From an uncultured Deferribacteres bacterium (GTDB lineage: Bacteria > Zhuqueibacterota > JdFR-76 > DREG01): a stretch of DNA of 64,000 bases. Position numbers and translations under genes: made by a program. Where the stretch lies: NCBI GenBank assembly GCA_913009825.1, contig CAJVYQ010000023.1:1-64000 (forward strand). The letters are read 5' to 3'. Below the pieces are notes generated by a model that did no database searches, had not been told where the DNA came from, and worked only from the letters and a program-made list of their open reading frames with translations. The stretch's first letter is position 1. Each line of letters starts with the position of its first letter. Shown one piece after another: positions 17,071 to 27,140 of this stretch.

Positions 17071-18897
17071 ATGTGCGGTATTGTCGGCTATATCGGAAAG
17101 CAGAAGGCTCTTCCTATTTTGATTAACGGGTTGAAAAGATTGGAATATCGCGGTTACGATTCCGCCGGTATTGCCATGTTAGAGAACGGTGATCTTCAAA
17201 TTGTAAAACAACCGGGCAAAATTTGTGAGCTGGAAGAGAGTGTCGCCGCCGCAAATTTTACCGGCAATGTGGGAATCGGCCATACACGCTGGGCCACACA
17301 CGGCGTCCCGGATCGTAAAAACGCCCATCCCCATACTGATTGCCGGAAAAGGCTGGCCATCATTCATAACGGCATCATCGAGAATTATTCCACTTTAAAA
17401 AATGAATTGATTCTAAAGGGTCATACTTTTGTTTCCGAAACGGATACGGAAATTTTAGTTCATCTCATCGAAGAATTTTACGATAACAACCTGGAACAGG
17501 CGGTTCGCTATGCCCTGGCGGAAATTCAGGGCACGTACGGTATCCTGGTGGTTTCCAAAGATGAACCGGAAATGATTGTTGCAGCCCGGAATGGCAGTCC
17601 GCTGCTCATCGGCGTGGGAGAAGAAGAATATTTTGCCGCTTCCGATGCGTCGGCTATTATTCGGCACACGCGTGACGTTGCTTACCTGGATGATGGTGAA
17701 ATGGCAATTCTGAATCACAAAACGTTTGTTACCAAAACCATTCACGATAAACCGGTGACAAAATATGTGGAACGTGTATCTTTCGATTTGGAACAGATCG
17801 AAAAAGGGGGCTATCCCCATTTTATGCTGAAGGAAATTTTTAATCAACCGGAGACCATTCGTGATTGCATGCGCGGCCGGCTTATGCTCGAAAATGGCGA
17901 TGTCCGTCTGGGCGGGCTGGAAGTCCATCTGGATCAGATGCTGAAAGCAAAGAAAATCGTTTTGACCGCCTGCGGCACCAGTTGGCATTCCGCCCTAATC
18001 GGCGAATATATTTTGGAAGAACTGTTAAGATTGCCGGTGGAAGTGGATTATGCTTCGGAATTCCGTTATCGCAATCCGGTGCTGGACCCGGAAACCATTG
18101 TGATTGTAATCAGTCAATCCGGCGAAACCGCAGATACTCTCGCTGCCGTGCGGGAGGTTAAAAAAATGCGTTCACCTGTGTTTGGCATTTGTAATGTAGT
18201 GGGTAGTACCATCGCCCGGGAAACTCTCGCCGGCGTTTATTTGCATGTGGGACCCGAAATCGGTGTAGCCTCTACCAAAGCATTTACTGCTCAGGTCACG
18301 GTTTTAATGCAGATTGCCCTGCTGCTTGCCAGACGAAAATGGATGAGCGCGGAAGAAGGGAAAAAGATCATCCGGGAATTGCAGGCTATACCGGAAAAAG
18401 TAGAAAAAATTTTGCAGTTGGATCAAAAAATTCAAAAATTGGCTGAGTTGTACGGCAACTCCCACAATTTTCTATACCTGGGCCGGGGTTACAATTTTCC
18501 GGTTGCGTTGGAAGGTGCCCTCAAAATGAAGGAGATTTCTTACATACATGCCGAAGGATATCCTGCTGCCGAAATGAAACATGGCCCCATTGCTTTAATC
18601 GATGAAAATATGCCGGTGGTTTTTATCGCTATTAAGGATCATTCCTATGATAAAATAATCAGCAATATCGAGGAAGTGAAAGCACGTAACGGCCGGGTAA
18701 TTGCCGTGGCGACCGAGGGAGATGAGAAAATCAAAGAAAGGGCGGATCATGTAATCTATGTGCCGCAAACGCTGGATTTTTTATCGCCTTTGCTGACCAT
18801 TGTTCCGTTGCAGTTGCTGGCCTATCATGCTGCAATTGTAAGGGGATGTAATGTAGATCAACCCAGAAATCTGGCCAAAAGTGTAACGGTGGAATAA
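17071..18897 (+). CDS. glmS: Glutamine-fructose-6-phosphate aminotransferase
   Basis: A 608-residue enzyme making glucosamine-6-phosphate, the first step to UDP-GlcNAc for peptidoglycan and lipid A. ATG 17071 is chosen because MCGIVGYIG places the catalytic Cys at position 2, as the class II amidotransferase requires; an upstream in-frame start at 16915 would bury it. The glutaminase domain is followed by two SIS domains (TACGTSWHSAL, ISQSGETADT and the second-domain AEGYPAAEMKHGPIALI). The C-terminus QPRNLAKSVTVE is canonical. aaaagg precedes the ATG. It supplies UDP-GlcNAc precursor for the lpx genes further downstream. Confidence 0.97.
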   Translation: MCGIVGYIGKQKALPILINGLKRLEYRGYDSAGIAMLENGDLQIVKQPGKICELEESVAAANFTGNVGIGHTRWATHGVPDRKNAHPHTDCRKRLAIIHNGIIENYSTLKNELILKGHTFVSETDTEILVHLIEEFYDNNLEQAVRYALAEIQGTYGILVVSKDEPEMIVAARNGSPLLIGVGEEEYFAASDASAIIRHTRDVAYLDDGEMAILNHKTFVTKTIHDKPVTKYVERVSFDLEQIEKGGYPHFMLKEIFNQPETIRDCMRGRLMLENGDVRLGGLEVHLDQMLKAKKIVLTACGTSWHSALIGEYILEELLRLPVEVDYASEFRYRNPVLDPETIVIVISQSGETADTLAAVREVKKMRSPVFGICNVVGSTIARETLAGVYLHVGPEIGVASTKAFTAQVTVLMQIALLLARRKWMSAEEGKKIIRELQAIPEKVEKILQLDQKIQKLAELYGNSHNFLYLGRGYNFPVALEGALKMKEISYIHAEGYPAAEMKHGPIALIDENMPVVFIAIKDHSYDKIISNIEEVKARNGRVIAVATEGDEKIKERADHVIYVPQTLDFLSPLLTIVPLQLLAYHAAIVRGCNVDQPRNLAKSVTVE

Positions 18898-19281
18898 AAA
18901 CGGTTCACGCCCGAATAGTTACAAAATATTTAGAAAAAATGGGCCGTCCGCCGGTTGGCGGAAAATGCCGCAGAAAAAACAATAATCTGAATTGAGCGAT
19001 TGCAGGGCGATTCGCTGAATCGCCAACCGGATTTACATTATTCTTGCAAAGGCATGTAGCCAATAAAACCACAAACTTATAGATTCCCGCTTGCGGCGGA
19101 CACGCGCTCGATATGACATGTTCAGAGGTTGTCACCCTGAGTGCGTGTCCGATTCTGTCGGGGAATCCTGATGGTTTTTATCGGGATGAAGTCGAAGGGT
19201 TTACTTGTTCCTTCTCGCCACAAATAAGTTATTTTCAAAGAACTAAAGTGATACGATAAATTTTAAAGGAGGTCGTGGTTT
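18898..19281. repeat. Gap with truncated repeat copies
   Basis: A right-hand end CCGAATAGTTAC (18911-18922) lies next to the glmS stop without a visible left partner. Positions 18987-19040 carry ctgaattgagcgattg plus the hairpin gggcgattcgctgaatcgcc, matching the left half of the 34557-34684 element. The rest holds gaatcctgatggtttttatc and tgaagtcgaaggg arms and ends with gaactaaagtgatac (19241-19255). An unusually strong ribosome site, aaaggaggt (19264-19272), serves the next gene. Confidence 0.5.
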
Positions 19282-21186
19282 ATGAAACGGCTATGGTTGG
19301 TTGTGTTTATTTTATCTCTGAGCGTTGGTTTCTCAAACTTATATTCATCGGAGCCGGATAACTCTCCGGTCAATCAGCAGCAGAAGCTGAATCAGGATGT
19401 GGAGAACATCTTTCACAAAGCGGTGAATCATTATATCGATAAAAGATACGATATTGTCGAATGGGAATTACAGGGACTGCTGGATATCTACCCGAAAAAT
19501 CAGCGCATCACCTCGATTCTTTACTTAATGGGCCGTGCTCGATACAAACAGGGAAAATTTGCCGGAGCCAGACAAATCCTCGATCAATTGATTACGCAGT
19601 ATGACAACAGCGGTTATGTCGATGACGCCAAAGTTTTGCTCGGTGAAATTGCTTTTAAACAATCCGGTTATTTTACCGCCGGGCAAAATTTTTTATCTGT
19701 TCTGGATGAAACGAATGATCCGCGTCTGCGCGACCGGGTTGTTGGTTTAATCCTTCCCCTGCTCACCGATTATGTGAACTGGGACGATCTGCAATCATTC
19801 CAATCCCAATTCAGAAGCAAAAATATCCGTTCGGTCTTACGTTTTGCCGAAGGGGTAAAATTGTTTCGCCGGGGCGAGAAGGAGAGGGCAGTGACTGCTT
19901 TTCAGCAAGTAGTTGATATGGCTTCTTTGAATCAGGTAAAATCCGACGCAGAAAAATATCTGAAAAGAATTGCAGCAGCACCGGAACAGAATGTAAAAAT
20001 CGGTATTATTTTGCCTCTTAGCGGCGACCTTAGCGAGGAAGCGAAAAGCCTGCTCTCCGGCATTCGATATGCTTTCCGGAAAAATTCCATGGCCCGGGAT
20101 CTGGGTATCCAATTAGTGGTTAAAGATTCGGAAGGGGATGTTTTAACTACCATTCGCAGAACAAAGGAACTGCTGCAGGATAACAGCGTTATTGCAATTA
20201 TCGGCGAGATTGAGAGCGACCAAACGGCCGTGATTGCGTCTTTGGCCGGCGCAAAAAAAATCCCGGTTATTGCACCTACGGCAGCCGAAAGTGGATTAAC
20301 CGAATTGAGCAAAAATATCATTCAGATGAATCCTGACGTGAGTATCCGCGGCAGGATAATCGCCGAGTATGCCGTTAAAAAATTAAATCTGCATACTTTT
20401 GCCATTTTGGCGCCGGCGGATCGGTACGGCAAAACCATCACGGATAGTTTTTCCGAAACTGTGGATCATCTTAACGGTTCCATCCTGGTTCAAACCTGGT
20501 ATTATCAGGGGGCCACGGAGCTGAGAAGTCAATTCAGATACATTCGCGAAGTCGGGTTAAAAAAAATGGGCAGAGATTCCGTAGCGCAGCAATTTCCAGA
20601 TTTCAATTTGACCCGGATTGATTCTATGTTGGTTGTCTACGGAATACAGAAAAGAAAAGAGATGAAGGAGAAAAATCAACCTGCCCCCAAAAAGTTCACA
20701 GATTCAACCGCAACACCGGTTACCTCCATCGATGCCATTTTTTTACCGGTTTACACGGATGAAATCCCATACGTGGCTCCTCAATTTGCCCTGTTCAATA
20801 TCAAGTGTCAGATTTTAGGCAGTGACTTTTGGAATAATGAGGACGTTCTGGACAGCCAGGAATCTTATGTCTCCGGCGCAATTTTCCCCAGTGATTTTTA
20901 TGCTGATCCCGTCGATCCGGTTTATCAAAAGTTTCGCAACAATTTCCGTTTGGAAACCGGAATTTCCCCCGGGAAAATGGGAATCTTCGGTTACGATTCT
21001 TTTAATCTGTTGATGAGTGTTCTGAAAGATGATGTGAAAAATCCCGGGCAAGTTCTGCAAAGATTAAAGCATATCGAAACATTCAACGGCTTGCTCCATT
21101 CCTACCTTTTCAATCTCCAACCTTCCGTAAATTCATTTTTATATATTTTGCAGTACACGGATCGAACCATTAAGCGACTACAGTAA
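19282..21186 (+). CDS. Penicillin-binding-protein-activator-like protein (TPR plus periplasmic binding domain)
   Basis: A 634-residue exported protein. A signal peptide (about 1-22) is followed by helical TPR-like repeats (about 40-225; FHKAVNHYIDKRYDIVEWELQGLL and AGARQILDQLI are typical). A type I periplasmic-binding domain (about 235-634) starts NVKIGIILPLSGDLSEEAKSLLSGIRYAF. This order is that of LpoA/LppC-type activators and of FCB 'ABC transporter substrate-binding' homologues that have no transporter. No permease or ATPase is adjacent, which supports a structural or regulatory role in the periplasm. Residues about 435-480 (Lys/Glu-rich, KRKEMKEKNQPAPKK) look like an inserted loop. The ligand is unknown. 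Confidence 0.75.
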   Translation: MKRLWLVVFILSLSVGFSNLYSSEPDNSPVNQQQKLNQDVENIFHKAVNHYIDKRYDIVEWELQGLLDIYPKNQRITSILYLMGRARYKQGKFAGARQILDQLITQYDNSGYVDDAKVLLGEIAFKQSGYFTAGQNFLSVLDETNDPRLRDRVVGLILPLLTDYVNWDDLQSFQSQFRSKNIRSVLRFAEGVKLFRRGEKERAVTAFQQVVDMASLNQVKSDAEKYLKRIAAAPEQNVKIGIILPLSGDLSEEAKSLLSGIRYAFRKNSMARDLGIQLVVKDSEGDVLTTIRRTKELLQDNSVIAIIGEIESDQTAVIASLAGAKKIPVIAPTAAESGLTELSKNIIQMNPDVSIRGRIIAEYAVKKLNLHTFAILAPADRYGKTITDSFSETVDHLNGSILVQTWYYQGATELRSQFRYIREVGLKKMGRDSVAQQFPDFNLTRIDSMLVVYGIQKRKEMKEKNQPAPKKFTDSTATPVTSIDAIFLPVYTDEIPYVAPQFALFNIKCQILGSDFWNNEDVLDSQESYVSGAIFPSDFYADPVDPVYQKFRNNFRLETGISPGKMGIFGYDSFNLLMSVLKDDVKNPGQVLQRLKHIETFNGLLHSYLFNLQPSVNSFLYILQYTDRTIKRLQ

Positions 21187-21910
21187 GTTTGAAGATGAGC
21201 GGATTTATATCTTTGCAAACACTGTTTGAGGCCGCTGTGCAGGAAAACGGTGAACGATGAATTTCGATTTATTAAAAGATATGTTCTGTTTCACACCGGA
21301 ATAGCAAGTTTTAAAGAGGTGTATTATTCCGGACATGGTGAAAAATCTTTGCCCGATGAGGATTAAATTCTGTGCCGCGCTCAGAATGACATTTTTGCCG
21401 GACTACATCTATTCCATTCGATTTGGTTGGCTGCCATGGATCATCCCCTCTCGTCTGAGCGGAAAAGTTGGAAGAACCGCGCCCTTTTTATAAAATGTCC
21501 ACCGGTTTCCATTATCATCCAAAATTGAGAAAATTGCAACTGCTCAGGTAGCGCACTAAATACACGAAAGACACTGAATAACCTTTCGTATATTCAGTGT
21601 ATTTCGCGGGTTGAATAGTTACCCGAAATTGAAAAATGGTAACCGATCACCGGAATAAAAATTAACCCTCGCCTGAAGCTGAAGCAACAGGCTTAAATAT
21701 TGAAGCACCCTAAAGGGCGCTTTAGCGTCCTGCCACTTTTGAGCCTGAGGATTTATCCTCAGGCGGTATTGTGAACATCCCTGTGATTGGTTACGAAAAA
21801 TGTCTTTCTCCGGCCAAACCGGAAACAATGTCGTAATTTCTAATTTTACTTGATTTTGTGGGTTATTTCTTTAAATTATATCTGCTATGAACGAAGAGGA
21901 GCTAACAAGT
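21187..21910. other. Non-coding gap upstream of uppS with repeats
   Basis: Nothing recognisable lies in 21187-21535. Positions 21536-21622 look like a GTAAC-type element (left GCAACTGCTCAGG, right TTGAATAGTTAC; the flanks agree at 5 of 8 positions) with a cacgaaagacactgaa/cagtgtatttcgcg hairpin. Positions 21691-21770 hold a palindromic copy of the type at 16-110 (aggcttaaa ... gggcgctttagcgtcct ... ttgagcctgagg). Confidence 0.5.
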
Positions 21911-22663
21911 ATGACGCAGGATGAAACAGTTCAGCAAGAATTAAAAAAAACCGGCAATTTACCGCGTCATATCGCTATCATCATGGATGGTAACGGACGC
22001 TGGGCACGGATGAGAGGATTGCCCCGGGTTTCAGGTCATAAACAGGCGATCAAATCCGTCCGGGATGTGGTGGAAGCCTGTGGAGAATTGGATATAGATG
22101 TGTTGACTCTGTATACTTTTTCCATGGAAAATTGGCAGCGGCCGAAAGCAGAAGTGAATGCCTTAATGAAATTGATGGTGAATACAATAAAGCATGAAAT
22201 AGATGATCTGTTAAAAAATAATGTCCGGCTTATCACCATGGGACATTTGCATGATCTACCGAAACCGACAAGAGAGAGTATGCAATATGGGATTGATGTA
22301 ACCCAAAATTGTACAGGCTTAACCTTGAATCTTGCTTTAAGTTACGGTGGCAGATTGGAAATTGTCGACGCGGTAAAATCGGTTGCCGCAAAAGTTAAAA
22401 ACGGCGAAATGGAATTGGAAAATATTGACGAACAGTTGTTTTCCGGTTTTCTCTACACCAAAAACCTGCCCGATCCCGATTTGTTGATCAGAACAAGCGG
22501 TGAACTGAGAATTAGCAATTTTTTGCTCTGGCAGTTGGCTTATACCGAAATGTATATTACAGATTTACTTTGGCCGGACTTTCGCAGACAACATTTGTAC
22601 GACGCAATCCGAGCTTATCAAAAACGCGAACGTAGATTTGGGAGAGTAAGCAACCAATTGTAA
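21911..22663 (+). CDS. uppS: Undecaprenyl diphosphate synthase
   Basis: A 250-residue cis-prenyltransferase that elongates farnesyl diphosphate with isopentenyl diphosphate to the C55 lipid carrier for peptidoglycan and O-antigen. AIIMDGNGRWA carries the catalytic Asp, and TLYTFSMENWQRP and DLLIRTSGELRISNFLLWQ are family signatures. The end, ELYFTDLLWPDF-like and RERRFG, is normal. ATG 21911 is preferred because gaggag lies nine bases upstream; ATG 21887 would add eight residues. It opens the envelope-biogenesis region. Confidence 0.95.
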   Translation: MTQDETVQQELKKTGNLPRHIAIIMDGNGRWARMRGLPRVSGHKQAIKSVRDVVEACGELDIDVLTLYTFSMENWQRPKAEVNALMKLMVNTIKHEIDDLLKNNVRLITMGHLHDLPKPTRESMQYGIDVTQNCTGLTLNLALSYGGRLEIVDAVKSVAAKVKNGEMELENIDEQLFSGFLYTKNLPDPDLLIRTSGELRISNFLLWQLAYTEMYITDLLWPDFRRQHLYDAIRAYQKRERRFGRVSNQL

Positions 22664-22942
22664 ATCATTCTTGCCCCCGATTTTTTTCGATCGTACCGGT
22701 CTTCTCTCTTTAATTTTATGTTTGCAGGATTATGTTGTTTTTTGTTGGAGCTTGTTGTATGCGCTGTTACTTGTTGTAGGTTTCTCAATTTCATCCGGTT
22801 ATATTGGCCGGCTGCAGGAACTTTATATTGTGACAGCCGTTTTAAAAATAAGTTAAAAAGTTAGTGATTACTCGATTGCCAGACACTGTTAAACCTTTAA
22901 ACCTAAGTGTCTGGCAAATTAGTTTAATAGAAGAATATCGAC
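22664..22942. repeat. Short gap with a 12-bp hairpin
   Basis: A perfect inverted repeat ttgccagacact (22876-22887) / agtgtctggcaa (22906-22917) lies 25 bases before tamB. It has no T-run behind it, so it is not a typical terminator and may be a remnant element. A 61-codon open frame at 22671-22856 has no ribosome site or recognisable features and is not called. Confidence 0.5.
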
Positions 22943-25900
22943 ATGAATTCCCGGCGTTGGGTCATTTTTTTAGTTACATTTGTGGTTATTGTCGTAGTTG
23001 CCTTTCAAATTGTTTGGCGCGTTTTTTCTTTGGATGACAAGCTGCGCAGTATGATCATTGCACAACTTAAATCCAAATCAATTAGCCAGATTGATATTGG
23101 AAAGGTTTCCGCCGATTTTAATTCACTCAATTTCCATGACATCTCTTTCCGTCTGCCTAACACACTTCACGAGTTAAAAATTGCCAAATTGGAGTTGGGT
23201 TTCAGTATTTTTAATTTTTTGAAATACAATCTAAATCCCGTTCGTTTCATCTCTGAAGTTGTCCTGGACAAACCGGTTGTTGTTCTTAAGGAAAATACAG
23301 CCAATAATACGCCGGCCGATTCTTTGTCCACATTCAAATTGGATTCTTTGGAGTCCAGATACCGGAATAAACTTATCGATTTCGGTTTTGTCGGCCGGAT
23401 TATTATTAACAATGGATCGGTTATCTGGAGCAGTAACGACAGCACAGACCTTGTAATGTTGAATCAATTGAAGGGTTGGTTGAGTACCACCGATCTGGAA
23501 CACTCCGTTATCCGCATGAAAGGAAAACTTTTCCGTTCCGAAAAAGACAATATAGAACTTACCGGCGTAGGAGATCTCACTTCCGGCAGGATCGATTCTG
23601 TCTTAATTAATTTTAACGATGATGAACTGTCGACAACGATTCCTACTCTCTTTCCCGATGTACTGAAAGTTGAAAGCGGAGAATTACATGGCGGTGGTGT
23701 GCTTCGGCAATCGGCTGCCGGGAAACTAATTCTAAACGGCTACATCTCTCTGCAAAAAGCTCAATTGGATCTTTTCGATAACAAATTGACATTGGAAAAC
23801 CTGAATACGGAAGCGTTTATCCAAAATTGGGATGTAATAATTAAATCGTGTCAACTTGATTGTGATCAGTCAAAAATTACTATTTCCGGGACCATAAAAA
23901 ATCTACTCAAGCCGGCTTTCGATCTGGCCATTCATTCGGACGATTTAAAAATAAAGGAACTTGCCGCTTCCTTTATCGATCCGGAAAATAAACTGGGTAT
24001 TGCGGGTGTGGCAAATGTCGATCTGTCGTTGACCACAATAGACAAAAAATCAGTGATCAGCGGTAAGGTGGTTGTTCCCTCTCTTTCCGTGAAAGCGGTG
24101 CAATTCGACCGGGTCGAATCGGATTTTTCCTATGCCGACAAGGCGCTGAAAATAAATTCCATTTCCGGACTCTACCGGAATTTCAAATTACAGAATTCCG
24201 GTGAGATCGATTTTATTGGTGAAAAGCCGGTTTTTGATTTCAATATCCACGCCATCGGTGATCTGAAGTCTCTGTTACCCGGTTTTTTTAACGCTAAAAT
24301 CGAAACAACGCCATTTGATATGCAGGGAACTCTGAGCGGAAATTTTGCCGATATAAAAGGATTGGTAAATATTAAGCTCGCCGCAAAATTCAGCGACCGT
24401 GATTCAATTCCCATTGAAGGTCGTTTGCAGTTGGACAATCGCAAAATTAAGATCAGTGCATTTTATGACGGACAGCCTTTTCAATTAAAGGCCGATCTGG
24501 ATATTTCCGGTGAACAGGTGAAAATTGACGGTAGAATTGACCGCTTTGGCGGCCGGCTTTGGGAAATGACGGGATTGCCTGTCGCCGAGCAGTTGAAAAA
24601 TCTGGTCGATGTGAGCTTGCTTTTTACCGGGGATCAAAAATATGCTACTTATTCGATTTTAACCCATCGAAAAGATTACACCGGCGATTCCGACCTTCTG
24701 TTTCGCATCGATGGATTTTACAATGTAAACGGCGGCGGGACGAAAATCAATGGTAAAATTACCTATTTCCCGGGTACCGGCGGAGAAATTCCCGGTGAAA
24801 TAAAAGCAACTGTTTCCAAAAAGTTTTTTACCCTGGAGAAATATGAATTGGGAGATTTTTATCGCGCTGCCGGCCGGATAAATTTTACCGGATCGCGTGA
24901 AGTTTCCGGTCGGTTCAACATCTCTCAGGCCGATCTGGCTTACATTTTTGATGGTATTTTTCTTAAGCCTAACTTTGAAATGTTTGGCAAAATTTCCGGC
25001 AATATCGATCTGTCGGGGACAATGGATCAACCGGTTTTTCAGGGAAATCTGAATCTGCAAAACGGCATTATCCGGGCCTCGGGCTATTATTCGGGGGATA
25101 CTCAATTTTTGCTCGAGAATAAAAAACTTACCATCCGCAAGAGCCAATTGCAGTTAGATCAAAAAAAGTTGATGGATGTAGCCGGTAATATCGATTTCGG
25201 AAAAAAAGAATATAATCTGAAAGTTCAGGGGAGCGGGGTTAAAACCTCTCTGATACTGAATCTTTTCATTGGCGGTCTGAATTTTGTTCACGGAAAATCG
25301 GATTTTAATTTAACCGTTACAGACCGGTTAAGCAATCCGAATATTGCCGGTAAAATCATCACTACCAACGGCAGACTTTTTTTTGTTGATTTCGATTCGT
25401 TATATCTTGATGTTGGCAAAGACCTGAATTCCGGACAAGCACAATTAGCAGCAGCAGGCCCCGGTTTTCATATTCAGAACGCTCATTTAGTCAAAAAAAA
25501 TAAATATACCATCGATGGCCGCGGGTATTTGCCGTTCAGTGAAAATGATGATATGGATTTGACTTTATCGGGAACGGGGGACGGTTTTGCCATCCTTTTT
25601 GCCAATGAACCATTTGTTAAAGGAAGCGACAGCAAAACAACGTTTTCCTGGGGATTCGGCGGCACGTACAGCAGCATCATTTATACAGAAGGAAAAGTTT
25701 CGCTTACAGATGGGATGCTTCAGTTAGCGGATTTAACCCCAAAAGTTGAAAACATAAAAATTGAGGCTGAACTGGAACCGATGAATCAGTTTCTCCGTTT
25801 TGATAAAGTTACCGGAATTGTGAGAAAACAACCGATTTTTATGGAAAGCAGCCTTGATTCTTTAACAGTGAGTCAGGGATTGCAGCCGCTGATTATCAAG

Positions 25901-27121
25901 TCATGGGGATTGAATTTCGGTGTTATCCGGATTGCCACAGATAAAAAAGGGGTGCCGCTGCATATTCCCGGTTTGATGGAAGCAGGTGATGAAGGCTGGT
26001 TTGTGGTACAGGGGCGAGACCGGGAGAGATATTTTACTGTATCCGGTCCGGCGGAACATCCTTTAGTCCGCGGCCGGATTCTGGCGCACAATGCGACCAT
26101 CACGTATCCGTTCATTGTGGAAGAGGGAGATACTTCCGAACCGGACCTGACGGAGCAGATTTTGGAAAGCATGATTTGGGATTTGGACTTAATCCCCATA
26201 AATGATGTGCGTTACGTGAAAAAAATACCGGGATTAATTGATAATGTTTGGATCGATGTGTATATCGATCCGAAAATCAGTCATCTTACTTTCAGCGGTA
26301 TCATCGCCGATGAATCGTTCCGGGTGGATGGTATTGTGCAGACCACCCGCGGCAGTATCGAATATCTGAATTTGAATTTCAATGTTGTAAAATTTGCCGC
26401 GGAATTCGATAAAAGCGATATTTTTCCGGTAACCTACGGGAAGGCGATGACAACCATTTCCGATGAAAACGGGAACCCGAGCAATATCTACCTAACCCTG
26501 TTTGTTTACGATAAAAACACCAAACAGGAGTTGGAACGCGGACGTTGGAGTGACGATATCCGATTCAGGCTGTCTTCGGATAATCCCACTATCGGCAATA
26601 ATGAACGGCAAATTCTGGCAGAGTTGGGGTACACGGCCAGTACTATCGATTCTTACGGTATGATCGGCATCAGCACCGATAATCTGATTTTTCGCCCGTT
26701 ATTCCGGCCGGTGGAGCGGAAGCTGGAGCGCGCACTGAGGCTGGATGTTATTCGTTTTCATGCGCACTTTGCCCGCAATTTGGTGGATATGATCCAACCC
26801 CGCGATCCGTTGCAAAACAGTTTCGGAGCTAGTGACGATCCGAGTCTTAAAATTGATCCGCGTTACCTGTTGTTTCGCAGCACACAGTTGATGGTGGGGA
26901 AATACTTTTCCAACAATATCTATTTTGTTTATTCCGGTCAGTTGGAAGCGGGGCAAAATCGACTTTACCGGAATAACGGGATCGGGATAAAACATTCCCT
27001 GGATCTGGAATACCGGATATTACCCAATTTACTTTTGGAACTTCAATACAACTATGATAGTTTACTTCTATCAAACAGAGTCGACAAAAGGATTCAATTG
27101 AAACATTCTTTTAATTTTTAA
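22943..27121 (+). CDS. tamB: TamB-like translocation and assembly module protein
   Basis: A 1392-residue AsmA/TamB-type protein. One N-terminal membrane helix (about 7-27) anchors a very long periplasmic beta-rich region of repeated short strands, typical of the bridge-like lipid-transfer group. The C-terminal third carries the TamB (DUF490) domain; residues from about 1090 (GRILAHNATITYPF) to the end (RIQLKHSFNF) include the conserved VWIDVYIDPKISHLTFSGIIADESFRVDG-like region. TamB proteins are thought to move phospholipids to the outer membrane or assist outer-membrane protein assembly with a BamA-type partner. bamA follows at once, overlapping the stop region, which supports this. Confidence 0.85.
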   Translation: MNSRRWVIFLVTFVVIVVVAFQIVWRVFSLDDKLRSMIIAQLKSKSISQIDIGKVSADFNSLNFHDISFRLPNTLHELKIAKLELGFSIFNFLKYNLNPVRFISEVVLDKPVVVLKENTANNTPADSLSTFKLDSLESRYRNKLIDFGFVGRIIINNGSVIWSSNDSTDLVMLNQLKGWLSTTDLEHSVIRMKGKLFRSEKDNIELTGVGDLTSGRIDSVLINFNDDELSTTIPTLFPDVLKVESGELHGGGVLRQSAAGKLILNGYISLQKAQLDLFDNKLTLENLNTEAFIQNWDVIIKSCQLDCDQSKITISGTIKNLLKPAFDLAIHSDDLKIKELAASFIDPENKLGIAGVANVDLSLTTIDKKSVISGKVVVPSLSVKAVQFDRVESDFSYADKALKINSISGLYRNFKLQNSGEIDFIGEKPVFDFNIHAIGDLKSLLPGFFNAKIETTPFDMQGTLSGNFADIKGLVNIKLAAKFSDRDSIPIEGRLQLDNRKIKISAFYDGQPFQLKADLDISGEQVKIDGRIDRFGGRLWEMTGLPVAEQLKNLVDVSLLFTGDQKYATYSILTHRKDYTGDSDLLFRIDGFYNVNGGGTKINGKITYFPGTGGEIPGEIKATVSKKFFTLEKYELGDFYRAAGRINFTGSREVSGRFNISQADLAYIFDGIFLKPNFEMFGKISGNIDLSGTMDQPVFQGNLNLQNGIIRASGYYSGDTQFLLENKKLTIRKSQLQLDQKKLMDVAGNIDFGKKEYNLKVQGSGVKTSLILNLFIGGLNFVHGKSDFNLTVTDRLSNPNIAGKIITTNGRLFFVDFDSLYLDVGKDLNSGQAQLAAAGPGFHIQNAHLVKKNKYTIDGRGYLPFSENDDMDLTLSGTGDGFAILFANEPFVKGSDSKTTFSWGFGGTYSSIIYTEGKVSLTDGMLQLADLTPKVENIKIEAELEPMNQFLRFDKVTGIVRKQPIFMESSLDSLTVSQGLQPLIIKSWGLNFGVIRIATDKKGVPLHIPGLMEAGDEGWFVVQGRDRERYFTVSGPAEHPLVRGRILAHNATITYPFIVEEGDTSEPDLTEQILESMIWDLDLIPINDVRYVKKIPGLIDNVWIDVYIDPKISHLTFSGIIADESFRVDGIVQTTRGSIEYLNLNFNVVKFAAEFDKSDIFPVTYGKAMTTISDENGNPSNIYLTLFVYDKNTKQELERGRWSDDIRFRLSSDNPTIGNNERQILAELGYTASTIDSYGMIGISTDNLIFRPLFRPVERKLERALRLDVIRFHAHFARNLVDMIQPRDPLQNSFGASDDPSLKIDPRYLLFRSTQLMVGKYFSNNIYFVYSGQLEAGQNRLYRNNGIGIKHSLDLEYRILPNLLLELQYNYDSLLLSNRVDKRIQLKHSFNF

Positions 27122-27140
27122 TGCTTTGGAGACGATCAAA

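Noticed and set aside
22671-22856. 61-codon open frame after uppS
   Set aside because: It is hydrophobic but short, with no ribosome site, and lies in an AT-rich gap.
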